Source: Burkholderiales bacterium
GTDB taxonomy: Bacteria; Pseudomonadota; Gammaproteobacteria; Burkholderiales; SHXO01
Direction of reading: 5' to 3'
DNA length: 64,000 bases
Assembly: GCA_020854105.1 (NCBI GenBank)
Contig: JADZGB010000027.1
Span: forward strand, 62,001 to 126,000
A program made the position numbers and the translations under genes. Shown here piece by piece: positions 7,206-21,842 of the stretch. Each line of letters starts with the position of its first letter. Position 1 is the first letter of the stretch. The notes under the pieces were generated by a model that saw only the letters and a program-made list of their open reading frames with translations, had not been told where the DNA came from and made no database searches.

Positions 7206-9153
7206 GATCCTCGAGGATCTCTCTCCCATCCTGCACCGGCCCGGGATGTACACCGATCCGGTCAACCCGAATCACGCGCTGGTCGAGATCCTCGACAACG
7301 CCGCCGACGAAGGGCTTGCCGGATTCGCGGACAACGTCGCGGTCACGCTGTACGAGGACGGTTCGGCCGAGGTGGCCGACAACGGCCGCGGCATTCCGGT
7401 GGACATCCATCCGAAGAAGAAGGTGCCCGCGGTCCAGGTGATCTTCACCACCCTGCACTCCGGCGGCAAGTTCCGCAAGACCGACAAGGAAGCGGCCTAC
7501 CGCATCGCCGGCGGCCTGCACGGGGTGGGCGTGTGCGTGAGCAATGCGCTGTCGCGGCGGCTCGAGGTGGAGGTGCGCCGGGACGGCTGCGTGCATCGCA
7601 TCGTGTTCGCCGACAACGGCAAGGTGAAGGAGCCGCTCAGGCAACTGGGCAAGGCGGCAGCGCGCGACACCGGCACGTGCGTGCGTTTCTGGCCGGACGC
7701 GCGCTACTTCGATTCGCCGCAGATCGTCGCCGCCGATCTGGCCGCGCTCATGCGCGCCAAGGCCATGCTGCTCCCGGGCGTGACGTTCACGCTGGGCATG
7801 GAGAAGAAGGGCAAGGTCGAGACCCAGACCTGGCATTTCCCGCAGGGGATCCAGGGTTACTTCCAAAGCGCGGTGGGCAATCTCGAGCCGGTGGCGGACA
7901 GTTTCTTCGGCGAGCGCTACATCGCCGCGCAATCGGAGTCGGACAGCTTTGCCGAGGGCGAGGGCGCGATGTGGGCGATCGCGTGGACGCCCGAGGGCGA
8001 GCTGATCACCGAGTCCTACGTGAACATGATTCCCACGCGCCACGGCGGCACGCACGTGTCCGGCCTGCGCGAGGGCGTGTACGCCGCGATCCGCAACTTC
8101 ATCGACCTGCACGCGATGGGCCAGCGCGGCCTGAAGGTGGTGCCCGAGGATGTCTGGTCGCGCGCCAGCTACGTGCTCTCGGTGAAGATGCTCGACCCGC
8201 AGTTCAAGGGGCAGGTGAAGAACGAGCTGATCTCGCGCGATGCGGTCAAGCTCACCGCGCAGATGGTGCGCGATCCGTTCGAGCTGTGGCTCAACCAGCA
8301 CGTGGACGAAGGCAAGCGCATCGCCGAGCTGGTGATCCGCCAGGCCAACGCGCGCACGCGTGCGGCGCAGAAGGTGGAGCGGCGCAAGTCCGCCGGCGTG
8401 GCGGTGCTGCCGGGCAAGCTCACCGACTGCGCATCCGACGACCCGGAGCGCAACGAACTGTTCATCGTCGAGGGCGATTCCGCGGGCGGCTCGGCCAAGC
8501 AGGCGCGTGACAAGGAGTTCCAGGCGGTGCTGCCGCTCAAGGGCAAGCCCAAGAACACCTGGCAGGACAGCCCGGACACCCTGTACGCGAACAAGGAGAT
8601 CGAGGCGATCGCGCTGGCCATCGGCGTGGATCACCACAAGATGGGCGACACGGTGGAGCTGTCCAACCTGCGCTATCGCAAGATCATCATCCTGGCGGAC
8701 GCCGACGTCGACGGCTCGCACATCCAGGTGCTCCTGCTCACCCTGTTCTTCAAGCACTTCCCGAAGCTGATCCAGAACGGCAACGTGTTCGTCGCGCAGC
8801 CGCCCCTGTTTCGCATCGACGTGCCGGGACAGGGCAGGAACAAGCCGGCGCGCAAGCTCTACGCGCTCGACGAACAGGAACTCGCCGTGCTCGAGGAGAA
8901 GCTCGCCGACGAGGGTGTGCGCGAGGGCAGCTGGCAGGTCAGCCGCTTCAAGGGCCTGGGCGAGATGAATGCGGATCAGCTGTGGGAGACCACCCTCAAT
9001 CCGGACACGCGTCGCGTGCTGCCGGTGAGCCTGGAGGATGGCCTCGAGGTGTCGAACGACATCTTCAACATGATGATGGCGCGCGAGAACGCCTCGCAGC
9101 GGAGGGAGTGGATGGAGACGTACGGGAACCTGGTGGAAGCGGACTTCACGTGA
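7168..9153 (+). CDS. parE: DNA topoisomerase IV subunit B
   Basis: This is the 661-residue ATPase subunit of topoisomerase IV, which decatenates daughter chromosomes together with ParC. A GHKL ATPase domain is at the N-terminus (RPGMYTDPVNPNHALVEILD with Asn in the LDNAADE motif, DNGRGIPVD, and GGLHGVGVCVSNALS). It is followed by the transducer and the TOPRIM domain, with EGDSAGGSAKQARD and PLKGKPKNTW and the metal-binding DADVDGSHI. ParE rather than GyrB is indicated by the short length, the lack of a GyrB insert and linkage to parC. The start at 7168 has an AACGAGG upstream. The gene overlaps the preceding winged-helix gene and its stop overlaps the parC start (GTGA). Confidence 0.96.
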   Translation: MAKKPGYTAEDIEILEDLSPILHRPGMYTDPVNPNHALVEILDNAADEGLAGFADNVAVTLYEDGSAEVADNGRGIPVDIHPKKKVPAVQVIFTTLHSGGKFRKTDKEAAYRIAGGLHGVGVCVSNALSRRLEVEVRRDGCVHRIVFADNGKVKEPLRQLGKAAARDTGTCVRFWPDARYFDSPQIVAADLAALMRAKAMLLPGVTFTLGMEKKGKVETQTWHFPQGIQGYFQSAVGNLEPVADSFFGERYIAAQSESDSFAEGEGAMWAIAWTPEGELITESYVNMIPTRHGGTHVSGLREGVYAAIRNFIDLHAMGQRGLKVVPEDVWSRASYVLSVKMLDPQFKGQVKNELISRDAVKLTAQMVRDPFELWLNQHVDEGKRIAELVIRQANARTRAAQKVERRKSAGVAVLPGKLTDCASDDPERNELFIVEGDSAGGSAKQARDKEFQAVLPLKGKPKNTWQDSPDTLYANKEIEAIALAIGVDHHKMGDTVELSNLRYRKIIILADADVDGSHIQVLLLTLFFKHFPKLIQNGNVFVAQPPLFRIDVPGQGRNKPARKLYALDEQELAVLEEKLADEGVREGSWQVSRFKGLGEMNADQLWETTLNPDTRRVLPVSLEDGLEVSNDIFNMMMARENASQRREWMETYGNLVEADFT

Positions 9154-11600
9154 ACAACGAGCAGCCTGACCTCTTCGGCGACGCGGCGCTCGCGGAAAAG
9201 GAGAAGCCATCCGACAAGCCGCAGGGCGCGAAGCCGGCCGCTGCCGGCGGCAGCGGGAGCGGCCGCCTGCCTCCGCACTTCGCGCCAATGTCGGGTGAGC
9301 TGGGCGATGCCCTGCCGGTCGGGCGCTACGCCTCGACGCAGTACCTGCAATATGCCATCGCCACCGTCAAGGATCGCGCGCTGCCGCGCGTGGGAGACGG
9401 CCAGAAGCCGGTGCAGGGCCGCATCCTCTACACCATGTGGGACAACGGCACGCGCGCCGGCACCAAGCGCATCAAGTCGGCAGCGGTGGTCGGCGACGTG
9501 CTGGGCAAGTACCATCCGCACGGCGATGCCTCGGTCTACGATGCACTGGTGCGGCTGGCGCAGGAATTCACCCTGCGCTACCCGCTCATCGATGGCGAAG
9601 GCAATTTCGGATCCCGCGATGGCGACGACGCCGCGGCCTACCGCTACACGGAAGCGCGGCTGACCCGGTTCTCCGAGGTGCTGCTCGCCGAGCTCGACCA
9701 GGGCACGGTCGATTTCATTCCCAACTACGACGGCACGCGCCAGGAGCCGGTGGTGCTGCCGGCGCGCCTGCCCGTCGTGCTGCTCAACGGCGCCTCCGGC
9801 ATTGCCGTGGGGATGGCCACCGAGATCCCCAGCCACAACCTGAACGAGGTGGCGAATGCGGCGATCGCGATGATCCGCGATCCAGAGCTGTCCATCGCCG
9901 GTCTCATGCGGCACGTGAAGGGCCCGGATTTTCCCGGCGGCGGCCAGATCATCACGCCGCGCGCGGAGCTGAAGGAGGCATACACCGGCGGCCGGGGCAG
10001 CATCCGCGTGCGCGCGCGCTGGACCATCGAGCGCCTGGCGCGCGGCCAGTGGCAGCTGGTGGTGCACGAGCTGCCGCCCGCCACTTCGGCGCGCAAGGTG
10101 CTCGAGGAGATCGACGCGCTCAGCAATCCGCAGCCCAAGCCCGGCAAGAAATCGCTCACGCCCGAGCAGCAGCGCGAGAAGCAGCTGGTGCTCTCGATGC
10201 TCGACAGCGGCGAGCGCAGCGTGCGCGACGAGAGCGATCGCCAGCACCCGGTGCGGCTGGTGTTCGAGCCGCGCACCTCGAAGATCGACGAGAACGAGTT
10301 CATCAATCTGCTGCTGGCCAAGACCAGCCTGGAGACCAACGTCCCGCTCAACCTGGTGATGGTGGGGCTGGACGGCCGGCCGACCGGCAAGAACCTGCGC
10401 GACATCGTGTCCGAATGGGTGCAGTTCCGCCTCGCCACGGTGACGCGGCGCACGCGCTTCCGGCTCGACCAGGTGCTCGACCGCATCCACGTGCTGGAAG
10501 GACGCATGATCGTCCTGCTCAACGTGGACAAGGTGATCAGGATCATCCGCAACGCCGACGACCCGAAGGCCGATCTCATCGCAGCGTTCGCCCTGTCCGG
10601 GCGCCAGGCCGAGGACATCCTCGACATGCGCCTGCGCATGCTGGCCAGGCTCGAGCACGTCCGGATCGAGCAGGAACTGAACGACAGGCGCGAGGAGCAG
10701 AAGCAGTTCGAGCGCATCCTCGGCGACCGCAAGGCGCTGGAGGATCTGGTCGTGTCGGAGATCGAGAAGGACATGCAGACCTTCGGCGACAAGCGCCGCA
10801 CGCGGATCGAGGAGGCGGAAAAGGCGGAGGTCGAGACGCCCATCGTGGACGAACCCCTCACGGTGATCTTTTCGCGCAAGGGCTGGGTGCGCGCGCGCCA
10901 GGGCTGGGAGGTCGATCCCGGTTCGCTGTCATTCAAGGAAGGCGATGCGCTGCAGTCGCTGATCAGGGTGCGCACGGTGGATCCGGTCGTGTTCCTGGAC
11001 TCGAAGGGCCGTGCCTACACCATAGAGGCCTCGCAGCTGCCGACCGGCCGCGGAGACGGCGTCCCCGCCTCCTCGCTGGTGGACGTTCAGGACGGTGCGC
11101 ACATCCTGTACGTGGTCGCGGGCAAGCCGGACACGACGCTGATCGTCGCCTCCACCGGCGGCTACGGCTTCCTCACCAGGCTATCCGACATGATGTCGTC
11201 GCGCCGTGCCGGCCGCGAGTTCCTCGGCGTCGAGGACAGCGAGCGGCCGCTGCAGCCGATGCCCTACCGCGAGGCGCCCGGCAACTACGTGGTGGCCGTG
11301 TCCGAGCAGGGGCGCATGCTGCTGTTCCAGATCGCCGAGATGAAGCAGATGGCGCGCGGACGCGGGGTCATCGTCATGGGGCTGGAGAAGGACGAGAAGC
11401 TGCTGGCGGTGGCCGTGACCAATCAGCGCACGCTCAGCGTCTCGGGCACGGGTCGTGGCGGAAAGGAGCGCGAGGTCACCATCGGCGAGAAGGACATGGG
11501 ACACTACGCCGGGCATCGCGCGCGCATGGGCCGCGTCCTGCCGGACAAGCTCAGGCCGCGGGCGTTGTCGCGACTGACCGAACCGGACCCGTCGGCATAG
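9150..11600 (+). CDS. parC: DNA topoisomerase IV subunit A
   Basis: This is the breakage-reunion subunit of topoisomerase IV, 816 residues from a GTG start overlapping the parE stop by 4 bases (GTGA). The N-terminal 45 residues are a low-complexity extension; homology starts around MSGELGDALPVGRYA, so ATG 9289 is an alternative. The catalytic tyrosine is Tyr166 in YRYTEARL. The quinolone-determining loop reads HPHGDASVYDA: Ala127 stands where E. coli ParC has Ser80 and Asp131 where it has Glu84. The coiled-coil gate (EHVRIEQELNDRREEQ) and a beta-pinwheel C-terminus with short repeats follow. A hairpin lies 3 bases downstream. Confidence 0.95.
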   Translation: MNNEQPDLFGDAALAEKEKPSDKPQGAKPAAAGGSGSGRLPPHFAPMSGELGDALPVGRYASTQYLQYAIATVKDRALPRVGDGQKPVQGRILYTMWDNGTRAGTKRIKSAAVVGDVLGKYHPHGDASVYDALVRLAQEFTLRYPLIDGEGNFGSRDGDDAAAYRYTEARLTRFSEVLLAELDQGTVDFIPNYDGTRQEPVVLPARLPVVLLNGASGIAVGMATEIPSHNLNEVANAAIAMIRDPELSIAGLMRHVKGPDFPGGGQIITPRAELKEAYTGGRGSIRVRARWTIERLARGQWQLVVHELPPATSARKVLEEIDALSNPQPKPGKKSLTPEQQREKQLVLSMLDSGERSVRDESDRQHPVRLVFEPRTSKIDENEFINLLLAKTSLETNVPLNLVMVGLDGRPTGKNLRDIVSEWVQFRLATVTRRTRFRLDQVLDRIHVLEGRMIVLLNVDKVIRIIRNADDPKADLIAAFALSGRQAEDILDMRLRMLARLEHVRIEQELNDRREEQKQFERILGDRKALEDLVVSEIEKDMQTFGDKRRTRIEEAEKAEVETPIVDEPLTVIFSRKGWVRARQGWEVDPGSLSFKEGDALQSLIRVRTVDPVVFLDSKGRAYTIEASQLPTGRGDGVPASSLVDVQDGAHILYVVAGKPDTTLIVASTGGYGFLTRLSDMMSSRRAGREFLGVEDSERPLQPMPYREAPGNYVVAVSEQGRMLLFQIAEMKQMARGRGVIVMGLEKDEKLLAVAVTNQRTLSVSGTGRGGKEREVTIGEKDMGHYAGHRARMGRVLPDKLRPRALSRLTEPDPSA

Positions 11601-11602
11601 CC

Positions 11603-11623
11603 CTGCGCGACGCGTGCGCGCAG
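11603..11623. terminator. Hairpin between convergent parC and HD-GYP genes
   Basis: CTGCGCG, a 7-base loop and CGCGCAG start right after the parC stop. There is no T-tract; it could terminate or stabilise either transcript. Confidence 0.35.
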
Positions 11624-11657
11624 AGGCACGGCTGCGCGTGCGTCACGCGCCTGCCGG

Positions 11658-12839
11658 TTAGCCGCGCGCGGACGCGCCCAGTGCCGGCGTCGCGCCGTCC
11701 CGGCTGCGCTCATCGTCGCAGTAGCGGCGGGCGATGTCGTGGAACTCGTCACGGATGGCGAGCAGGGCATCCACCACGTCCGGGTCGAAGTGCGCACCGC
11801 GCTCCTGGGCCATCATCGAGATGGCAGTCTGATGCGTCAGGGCCGGCTTGTAGACGCGGCGCGAGATGAGCGCGTCGTACACGTCGGCGACCGCCATGAG
11901 GCGCGCCGACACCGGTATCGCCTCGCCGGCCAGTCCCTGCGGATAGCCGGTTCCGTTCCAGCGTTCGTGGTGGCCGTGGGCGATCTCCCGCGCATGGCGC
12001 AGATAGGAGCGGTGCGCAGGGCCCATCTCCAGTTCGGCGCTGGCGATGGCGGCGCGGCCGTACTCCGCATGCTGCTTCATGATCTCCCACTCGTCCGGGC
12101 CGAGCTTGCCGGGCTTGAGCAGGATCGCATCGGGGATGGCCACCTTGCCCACGTCGTGCAGCGGCGCGGACTTGAACAGCAGCTCGACGGTGTCCTCGGT
12201 GAGATGGGCGCGAAAGCGCGGATGGTCGCGCAGGCGCAACGCCAGCGCCTTCACGTAGTGCTGCGTGCGACGGATGTGGTTGCCGGTCTCGTTGTCGCGC
12301 GCCTCGGCCAGCGAACAGAAGGCGCGGATGGTCGAGTCCTGCGCCGCCGCCAGCAGTTCCTCGCGTCGCAGCAGTTCGTCCGCCTGCCTGCGGATCTCCC
12401 GGGTGCGCTCGGCCACGATGCGCTCCAGATCGTCGTTGCGCTCGCGCAGCAGGGCGGTGAAGCGGCTGAGCTTGAGATGGTTGGCCACCCGCGCCATGAC
12501 CACCGGCGGCGAGAACGGCTTGTGCATGAAGTCCTCGGCGCCCAGGCGCAGCGCGCGCTCCTCGTCGGCGGCGCTGTCCAGGCTGGTGAGGAAGATCACC
12601 GGGATGTGCCGGGTGGCAGGGTCGGCCTTCAGGCGCTCGCATACCTGGTAGCCGTTCAGTCCCGGCATCATGACGTCGAGCAGGATCAGATCCACCGGCC
12701 CCCGCCCGTCCAGGAAAGCGAGTGCCGCCTGTCCGTCGCCCACGCCGTGCACCGTGTAACGGTCGCTGAGCAGTTCCTCCAGGATCAGGAGATTGTCCGG
12801 CTGGTCGTCGATCGCCAGGATGATGGCCTTGTCCTTCAT
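11658..12839 (-). CDS. Response regulator with HD-GYP c-di-GMP phosphodiesterase output
   Basis: This 393-residue cytoplasmic protein has a receiver domain at 5-120 (acidic pair at Asp11/Asp12, phosphoacceptor Asp55 in LLDVMMPG, Lys107 in HKPFS). A coiled-coil linker (about 130-165) leads to an HD-GYP domain with HD at 228-229 (LHDVGKVAIPD) and HHERWNGTGYPQGL at 290-303. HD-GYP domains hydrolyse cyclic di-GMP. Its start lies 26 bases after the stop of the large hybrid kinase upstream, so both are almost certainly one operon, with the kinase as probable phosphodonor (inference). Confidence 0.93.
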   Translation of the reverse strand: MKDKAIILAIDDQPDNLLILEELLSDRYTVHGVGDGQAALAFLDGRGPVDLILLDVMMPGLNGYQVCERLKADPATRHIPVIFLTSLDSAADEERALRLGAEDFMHKPFSPPVVMARVANHLKLSRFTALLRERNDDLERIVAERTREIRRQADELLRREELLAAAQDSTIRAFCSLAEARDNETGNHIRRTQHYVKALALRLRDHPRFRAHLTEDTVELLFKSAPLHDVGKVAIPDAILLKPGKLGPDEWEIMKQHAEYGRAAIASAELEMGPAHRSYLRHAREIAHGHHERWNGTGYPQGLAGEAIPVSARLMAVADVYDALISRRVYKPALTHQTAISMMAQERGAHFDPDVVDALLAIRDEFHDIARRYCDDERSRDGATPALGASARG

Positions 12840-12865
12840 GCGCGTTGCCGTTTTGTGCCGATCGA

Positions 12866-18067
<5,202 letters not shown>

Positions 18068-18300
18068 CAGCAGATGCGTAGAAATTTCGGGGACGACAAG
18101 CGGTGGAACACTTCGCTTTGTTGTATCGTCGGTGCGCCGGATGCCTTGAAGGCCCACATGGGCACGGCCGCGCGCGGGCAGCGCAGGGTAGGATCGTGAA
18201 ACGGATTTGAATCAGCGGGATATCGTCTGAATACCACGCCTGCCAGCCGGTGTACATCGGGAACTCTCTGATGCGCATTCCCGTTCATTCGCGACAAGGC

Positions 18301-20037
18301 ATGGCGCTGCGCCGGTCGATACCTCTGCTCGAATGGGCGCGCACTTACACGCGTGCCGACCTGAACGGCGATCTGCTCGCCGGTACTATCACCGCCATTA
18401 TGCTGGTGCCCCAGGCAATGGCATTCAGCCTGCTCGCCGGCCTGCCGCCGCAGGCGGGCTTGTACGCGAGCATCCTTCCGCCGGTCGCCTACGCAGTGCT
18501 GGGTACGAGCCGCACCCTGGCGGTGGGCCCGGTCTCGGTGGCCGCGATCATGGTGGCACAGGCCCTCGCCAGCCTGCCCCCGGATAGCGACCGGCTGGCT
18601 GCTTCCGTGCTGCTCGCGCTGCTCGCCGGAATCGTGCTGATCGTCCTCGGTGTGCTGCGGCTGGGCCTGCTCGCCAATTTTCTCAGCCACCCGGTGCTGA
18701 GCGGCTTCACCACCGCGGCGGCGCTGGTGATCGTGGCGGCGCAGTTGCCGAGCCTGCTCGGCATCGCGCTGCCGCGGGACTGGCAGCCCGACGATCTGCC
18801 TGCCCTGGTCGCGGCGTTCAACCCTGCTGCGCTGGCCATCGGCGCCGGCGCACTCGCGCTGCTGTGGTTCGCCGCGACCGGATTGGAGCGCGTGCTGCGC
18901 GCCGGCGGCATGTCCGCGGCCGCCGCGTCCAGCGCGAGCAAGACCGCGCCGCTGCTCGCCGTGGTGGCGGGGACCGTGGCCGTCGGCGTGTTCGATCTGG
19001 ACACCGTGCACGGCGTGCAGGTGGTGGGGAGCCTGCCCGCCGGGCTGCCCGAACTCGACCTGGACCTGCCCGGCTGGACCACGCTGATCGGATTGCTGCC
19101 CTCGGCCGCGCTCATCGCCTTCGTCGGCTACGTGGAGAGCGTGTCGATCGCCAAGACCCTGGCGAACCGCAGGCGCCAGATGATCGATCCCAATCAGGAA
19201 CTGGTCGCGCTGGGCGCGGCCAACGTGTCCGCTGCCATCTCGGGCGGCATGCCGGTGGCTGGCGGGTTCAGCCGCACCATGGTCAACTTCAATGCCGGCG
19301 CCCGCACCCAGGCCGCCTCGATCCTCACCGCGGCACTGGTCGCGCTGGTGGCGCTGCTGTTCACTCCGCTGCTGGCCCACGTGCCGAAGGCGGTGCTCGC
19401 AGCCATCATCATCTTCGCGGTGTCGCGGCTGGTCGACGTGCGCACCGCACTGCTGGCGTGGCGCTACGACAGGATCGATGGTGCAGTCCTGCTGACCACC
19501 GCGCTGGGCGTGCTCACGCTGGGTATCGAGACGGGGCTGGTGGCCGGACTGGTGCTGTCACTGCTCGCCTACGTATGGCGCGCATCGCGCCCGCATTTCG
19601 CCGTGATCGGCCGTGTACGCGGTACCGAGCACTTCCGCAACGTGCTGCGCTATTCGAATCTGGAGACCTGGCCGCACCTGCTTCTGCTGCGCGTGGACGA
19701 GCACCTGTCCTTCGCCAACACGGTGTATCTCGAGCAGGCGCTGATGCAGCAGGTCGCGGCCAGGCCGAAACTCGAACACATGGTCCTGGTGTGCAGTGGC
19801 ATCAATGGCGTGGACTTCAGTGCGCTCGAGATGCTGGTCAAGCTCACCCTCTCACTGCGCGCCGCCGGCATCACACTGCATCTGGCCGAGGTCAAGGGGC
19901 CGGTGATGGACCGTCTGCGCGAGACCGAGCTAATGCATCGGCTGCCTCCCGGGCGGGTGTTCCTCAGCACGCACGAGGCGGTCGAGGCGCTGCGATCGAC
20001 TCGTCATCCCCGCGGAAGCCGGGATTCAGGGAAGTGA
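18301..20037 (+). CDS. SulP-family anion permease with STAS domain
   Basis: This SulP/SLC26 transporter has 578 residues from 18301; GTG 18250 and ATG 18271 are alternatives. The N-terminal signature includes LLEWARTYTRADLNGDLLAG and IMLVPQAMAFSLLAGLPPQAG. Ten or more membrane helices run to about residue 420, then a cytoplasmic STAS domain (LRVDEHLSFANTVYLEQAL, MVLVCSGINGVDFSALEML). Substrates in this family are sulfate, bicarbonate or dicarboxylates, and the sequence does not decide among them. The last 11 codons (RHPRGSRDSGK) and the stop lie inside a REP-like repeat, so the C-terminus is unlikely to be ancestral. Confidence 0.9.
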   Translation: MALRRSIPLLEWARTYTRADLNGDLLAGTITAIMLVPQAMAFSLLAGLPPQAGLYASILPPVAYAVLGTSRTLAVGPVSVAAIMVAQALASLPPDSDRLAASVLLALLAGIVLIVLGVLRLGLLANFLSHPVLSGFTTAAALVIVAAQLPSLLGIALPRDWQPDDLPALVAAFNPAALAIGAGALALLWFAATGLERVLRAGGMSAAAASSASKTAPLLAVVAGTVAVGVFDLDTVHGVQVVGSLPAGLPELDLDLPGWTTLIGLLPSAALIAFVGYVESVSIAKTLANRRRQMIDPNQELVALGAANVSAAISGGMPVAGGFSRTMVNFNAGARTQAASILTAALVALVALLFTPLLAHVPKAVLAAIIIFAVSRLVDVRTALLAWRYDRIDGAVLLTTALGVLTLGIETGLVAGLVLSLLAYVWRASRPHFAVIGRVRGTEHFRNVLRYSNLETWPHLLLLRVDEHLSFANTVYLEQALMQQVAARPKLEHMVLVCSGINGVDFSALEMLVKLTLSLRAAGITLHLAEVKGPVMDRLRETELMHRLPPGRVFLSTHEAVEALRSTRHPRGSRDSGK

Positions 20038-20180
20038 AGCGAAAGACCCTGGCTTGTTGGCGCTGGACCCTGGCTTTCGCAGGGGCGACGGGAGTGGGGT
20101 GATCCCGGCGCAGGCACCCGATTCGTCACCTCGGCGGAAGCACCCGATTCGTCATCCCGGCGAAAGCCGATGGGATCCAG
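20002..20180. repeat. REP-like repeat cluster A
   Basis: Several degenerate copies of the dispersed palindrome (GTCATCCCCGCGGAAGCCGG; CCTGGCTTTCGCAGGGGCGA; GTCATCCCGGCGAAAGCCG) fill the gap between the SulP gene and the next - strand gene. The first copy overlaps the 3' end of the SulP gene. Confidence 0.75.
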
Positions 20181-20182
20181 GA

Positions 20183-20737
20183 TCAGTGCAGGTGGCGCCG
20201 TCCGCGCGAGATGCGTGCGGGTTCGGTGGACACCTCGACCTGACCGACCTCGCCCCTCTGCTCGAAGCTCTTCAGAAACAGGTCGTTCACGTGATTGACC
20301 ACTTCCGAGACTTCCTGGGGGTTGAAATGCCGCGACAGGAGGTTCGACAGATCCTCGGCCATGCGCCGGCGCTGCGCTTCCTGAACGCTCTCCGGATTCG
20401 GGCCCACGAACACGATGCCGATCTCGTCGCGGCCGTCTTCGTGGTAGTAGCTGAGCTGGATCTCCGTGGCCTGTTCGGTCGCACGTGACAGCCCCTGCAG
20501 GGACTCCTCGATCACCTTGCGGAAATTGCGTCCGACATCGCCGGTCCAGCAGATCTCCAGCATGCGCCGCCGCGAGTCGTACACCACGCCGGGCTCGTCG
20601 CGATGTACGCTCTTGAGCTCGTCCAGGCTCTCGACGTCCAGGTAGTCGAGCCAGGGCTGCAGGGAAGTTTCGATCTGCGACAGGGAGACGCCGGGGCGAA
20701 GGGGAAGGATGCCGTGGACGTGGACTTCGGTGCGCAT
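20183..20737 (-). CDS. Conserved-looking hypothetical protein (184 aa)
   Basis: The start at 20737 gives MRTEVHVHGILPLRPGVSL; 63 further codons upstream look non-coding. The protein has a possible ferredoxin-like alpha/beta fold: an opening strand with two His (VHVHG), WLDYLDVESLDEL, CWTGDVGRNFRKVIEESL, and a second half with IQLSYYHEDGRDEIGIVFVG. It ends with a helical segment (MAEDLSNLLSRHFNPQEVSE). No signal peptide or membrane segment is present. I recognise it as resembling a betaproteobacterial family of unknown function. The stop directly abuts REP cluster A. Confidence 0.7.
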   Translation of the reverse strand: MRTEVHVHGILPLRPGVSLSQIETSLQPWLDYLDVESLDELKSVHRDEPGVVYDSRRRMLEICWTGDVGRNFRKVIEESLQGLSRATEQATEIQLSYYHEDGRDEIGIVFVGPNPESVQEAQRRRMAEDLSNLLSRHFNPQEVSEVVNHVNDLFLKSFEQRGEVGQVEVSTEPARISRGRRHLH

Positions 20738-20874
20738 GACGGTTCTCTTGGGTGAACGACGATCCCGAGTCGCCGTACCGGGGTCGCCGAATCGTTCCGG
20801 GACCGCGAGTATACGCCCATCGGACTGGTCGGGCGGTCCGCGGGCGACGCTCTCCGGCGGCATCCGGCGCGGCG

Positions 20875-20880
20875 TAGAAT
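20875..20880 (+). promoter_or_regulatory. Candidate -10 element (TAGAAT) for the DMT permease gene
   Basis: TAGAAT lies 45 bases before the ATG at 20925. No convincing -35 is seen. The same hexamer precedes several other genes in this window (31350, 35517 and, on the minus strand, 52810). Confidence 0.4.
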
Positions 20881-20924
20881 GCGGAACAGCACGTCTCGAA
20901 AAACAAGTCGTCCGCTGCATCGCC

Positions 20925-21836
20925 ATGGATCAAGTCCTCTCGCGCCTGCGCGCGCTCGCGCCGTTCCCGCGCGCGGTCCTCTATATGATGTGCATGGTGC
21001 TGTGCTTCGCCGTCCTGGAGACCACCGCCAAGTATCTGACCGACTTCTATCCGGTGCCACAGTTGGTGTGGGCACGCTACACCGTGCACATGCTGCTGAT
21101 GCTGGTGCTGCTCGGTCGGCGCATGGGCCTGGGTCTGGTGCGCACGACCAATCCGCTGAGCCAGCTGCTGCGCGCTTCCCTCCTGCTCGGTTCCACGCTG
21201 TGCAATTTCGGCGCGCTCAGTTTCCTGCCCATGGCGGAGGTGAAGGCGATCAGCTTCGTCTCGCCGCTGCTCGTGGCGCTGTTCGCCGTCTGGCTGCTGA
21301 AGGAATCCCTGACGCGTGACCGCTGGCTGGCGATCTTCACCGGCTTCGCCGGCACGCTGTTCATCGTGCGGCCCGGCAGCGCGATGCTGTCGCCCGCGAC
21401 CGCGCTCGCGCTCGGCAGCGCGCTGTGCTACAGCCTGTACCAGATCATGACGCGGCGGATGAGCGATGACGAGAACCCGCTGGTGACGCTGTTCTACACG
21501 TCGCTGGTGGGCTTCGTCGCGATGTCGCTGTTCGCGCCGTTGGTCTCGCGGCCGGTGAGCGTGCCGCACATGCCGCTGTTCGTGCTGCTCGGGGTCATGG
21601 GTGCGCTCGGGCACTATCTGCTGATCCGCGCCATGGAACTGCAGCCTGCCTCGACGCTGTCACCGTTCGGCTACACGCAGCTGGTGTGGGTGACGCTGCT
21701 CGGGTTTCTGGTATTCGGCCACGTGCCGGACGTGCACGCGCTGGCCGGCATGCTGATCATCGTCGGCAGCGGCTTGTACGTTGCCTGGGGGCACAGGTAC
21801 GCGCACCGGGAAGAGCCGGAAAGCGCCATCGAGTGA
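20925..21836 (+). CDS. EamA/DMT-family permease (10 TM)
   Basis: This 303-residue inner-membrane protein has about ten hydrophobic helices in two EamA repeats (the first about 18-145, the second 160-290). Typical segments are VLCFAVLETTAKYLTDFYPV, LPMAEVKAISFVSPLLVALF, and YTQLVWVTLLGFLVFGHVPD in the second repeat. Drug/metabolite transporters of this kind export small metabolites or amino acids; the substrate cannot be read from sequence. The ATG at 20925 is chosen because upstream codons are antisense to the neighbouring gene. It stands alone between divergent and convergent neighbours. Confidence 0.88.
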   Translation: MDQVLSRLRALAPFPRAVLYMMCMVLCFAVLETTAKYLTDFYPVPQLVWARYTVHMLLMLVLLGRRMGLGLVRTTNPLSQLLRASLLLGSTLCNFGALSFLPMAEVKAISFVSPLLVALFAVWLLKESLTRDRWLAIFTGFAGTLFIVRPGSAMLSPATALALGSALCYSLYQIMTRRMSDDENPLVTLFYTSLVGFVAMSLFAPLVSRPVSVPHMPLFVLLGVMGALGHYLLIRAMELQPASTLSPFGYTQLVWVTLLGFLVFGHVPDVHALAGMLIIVGSGLYVAWGHRYAHREEPESAIE

Positions 21837-21842
21837 GGCGAG

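Noticed and set aside
11929-11975. Asn instead of Asp in the HD-GYP motif (HHERWNGTGYP) as an inactivating change
   Set aside because: The metal-binding HD and HH residues are intact, and Asn at this place is frequent in response-regulator HD-GYP proteins.
20709-20924. Extension of the DMT permease 72 codons upstream
   Set aside because: The added residues are antisense to the neighbouring hypothetical gene and its leader, and a TAGAAT -10 lies inside them.
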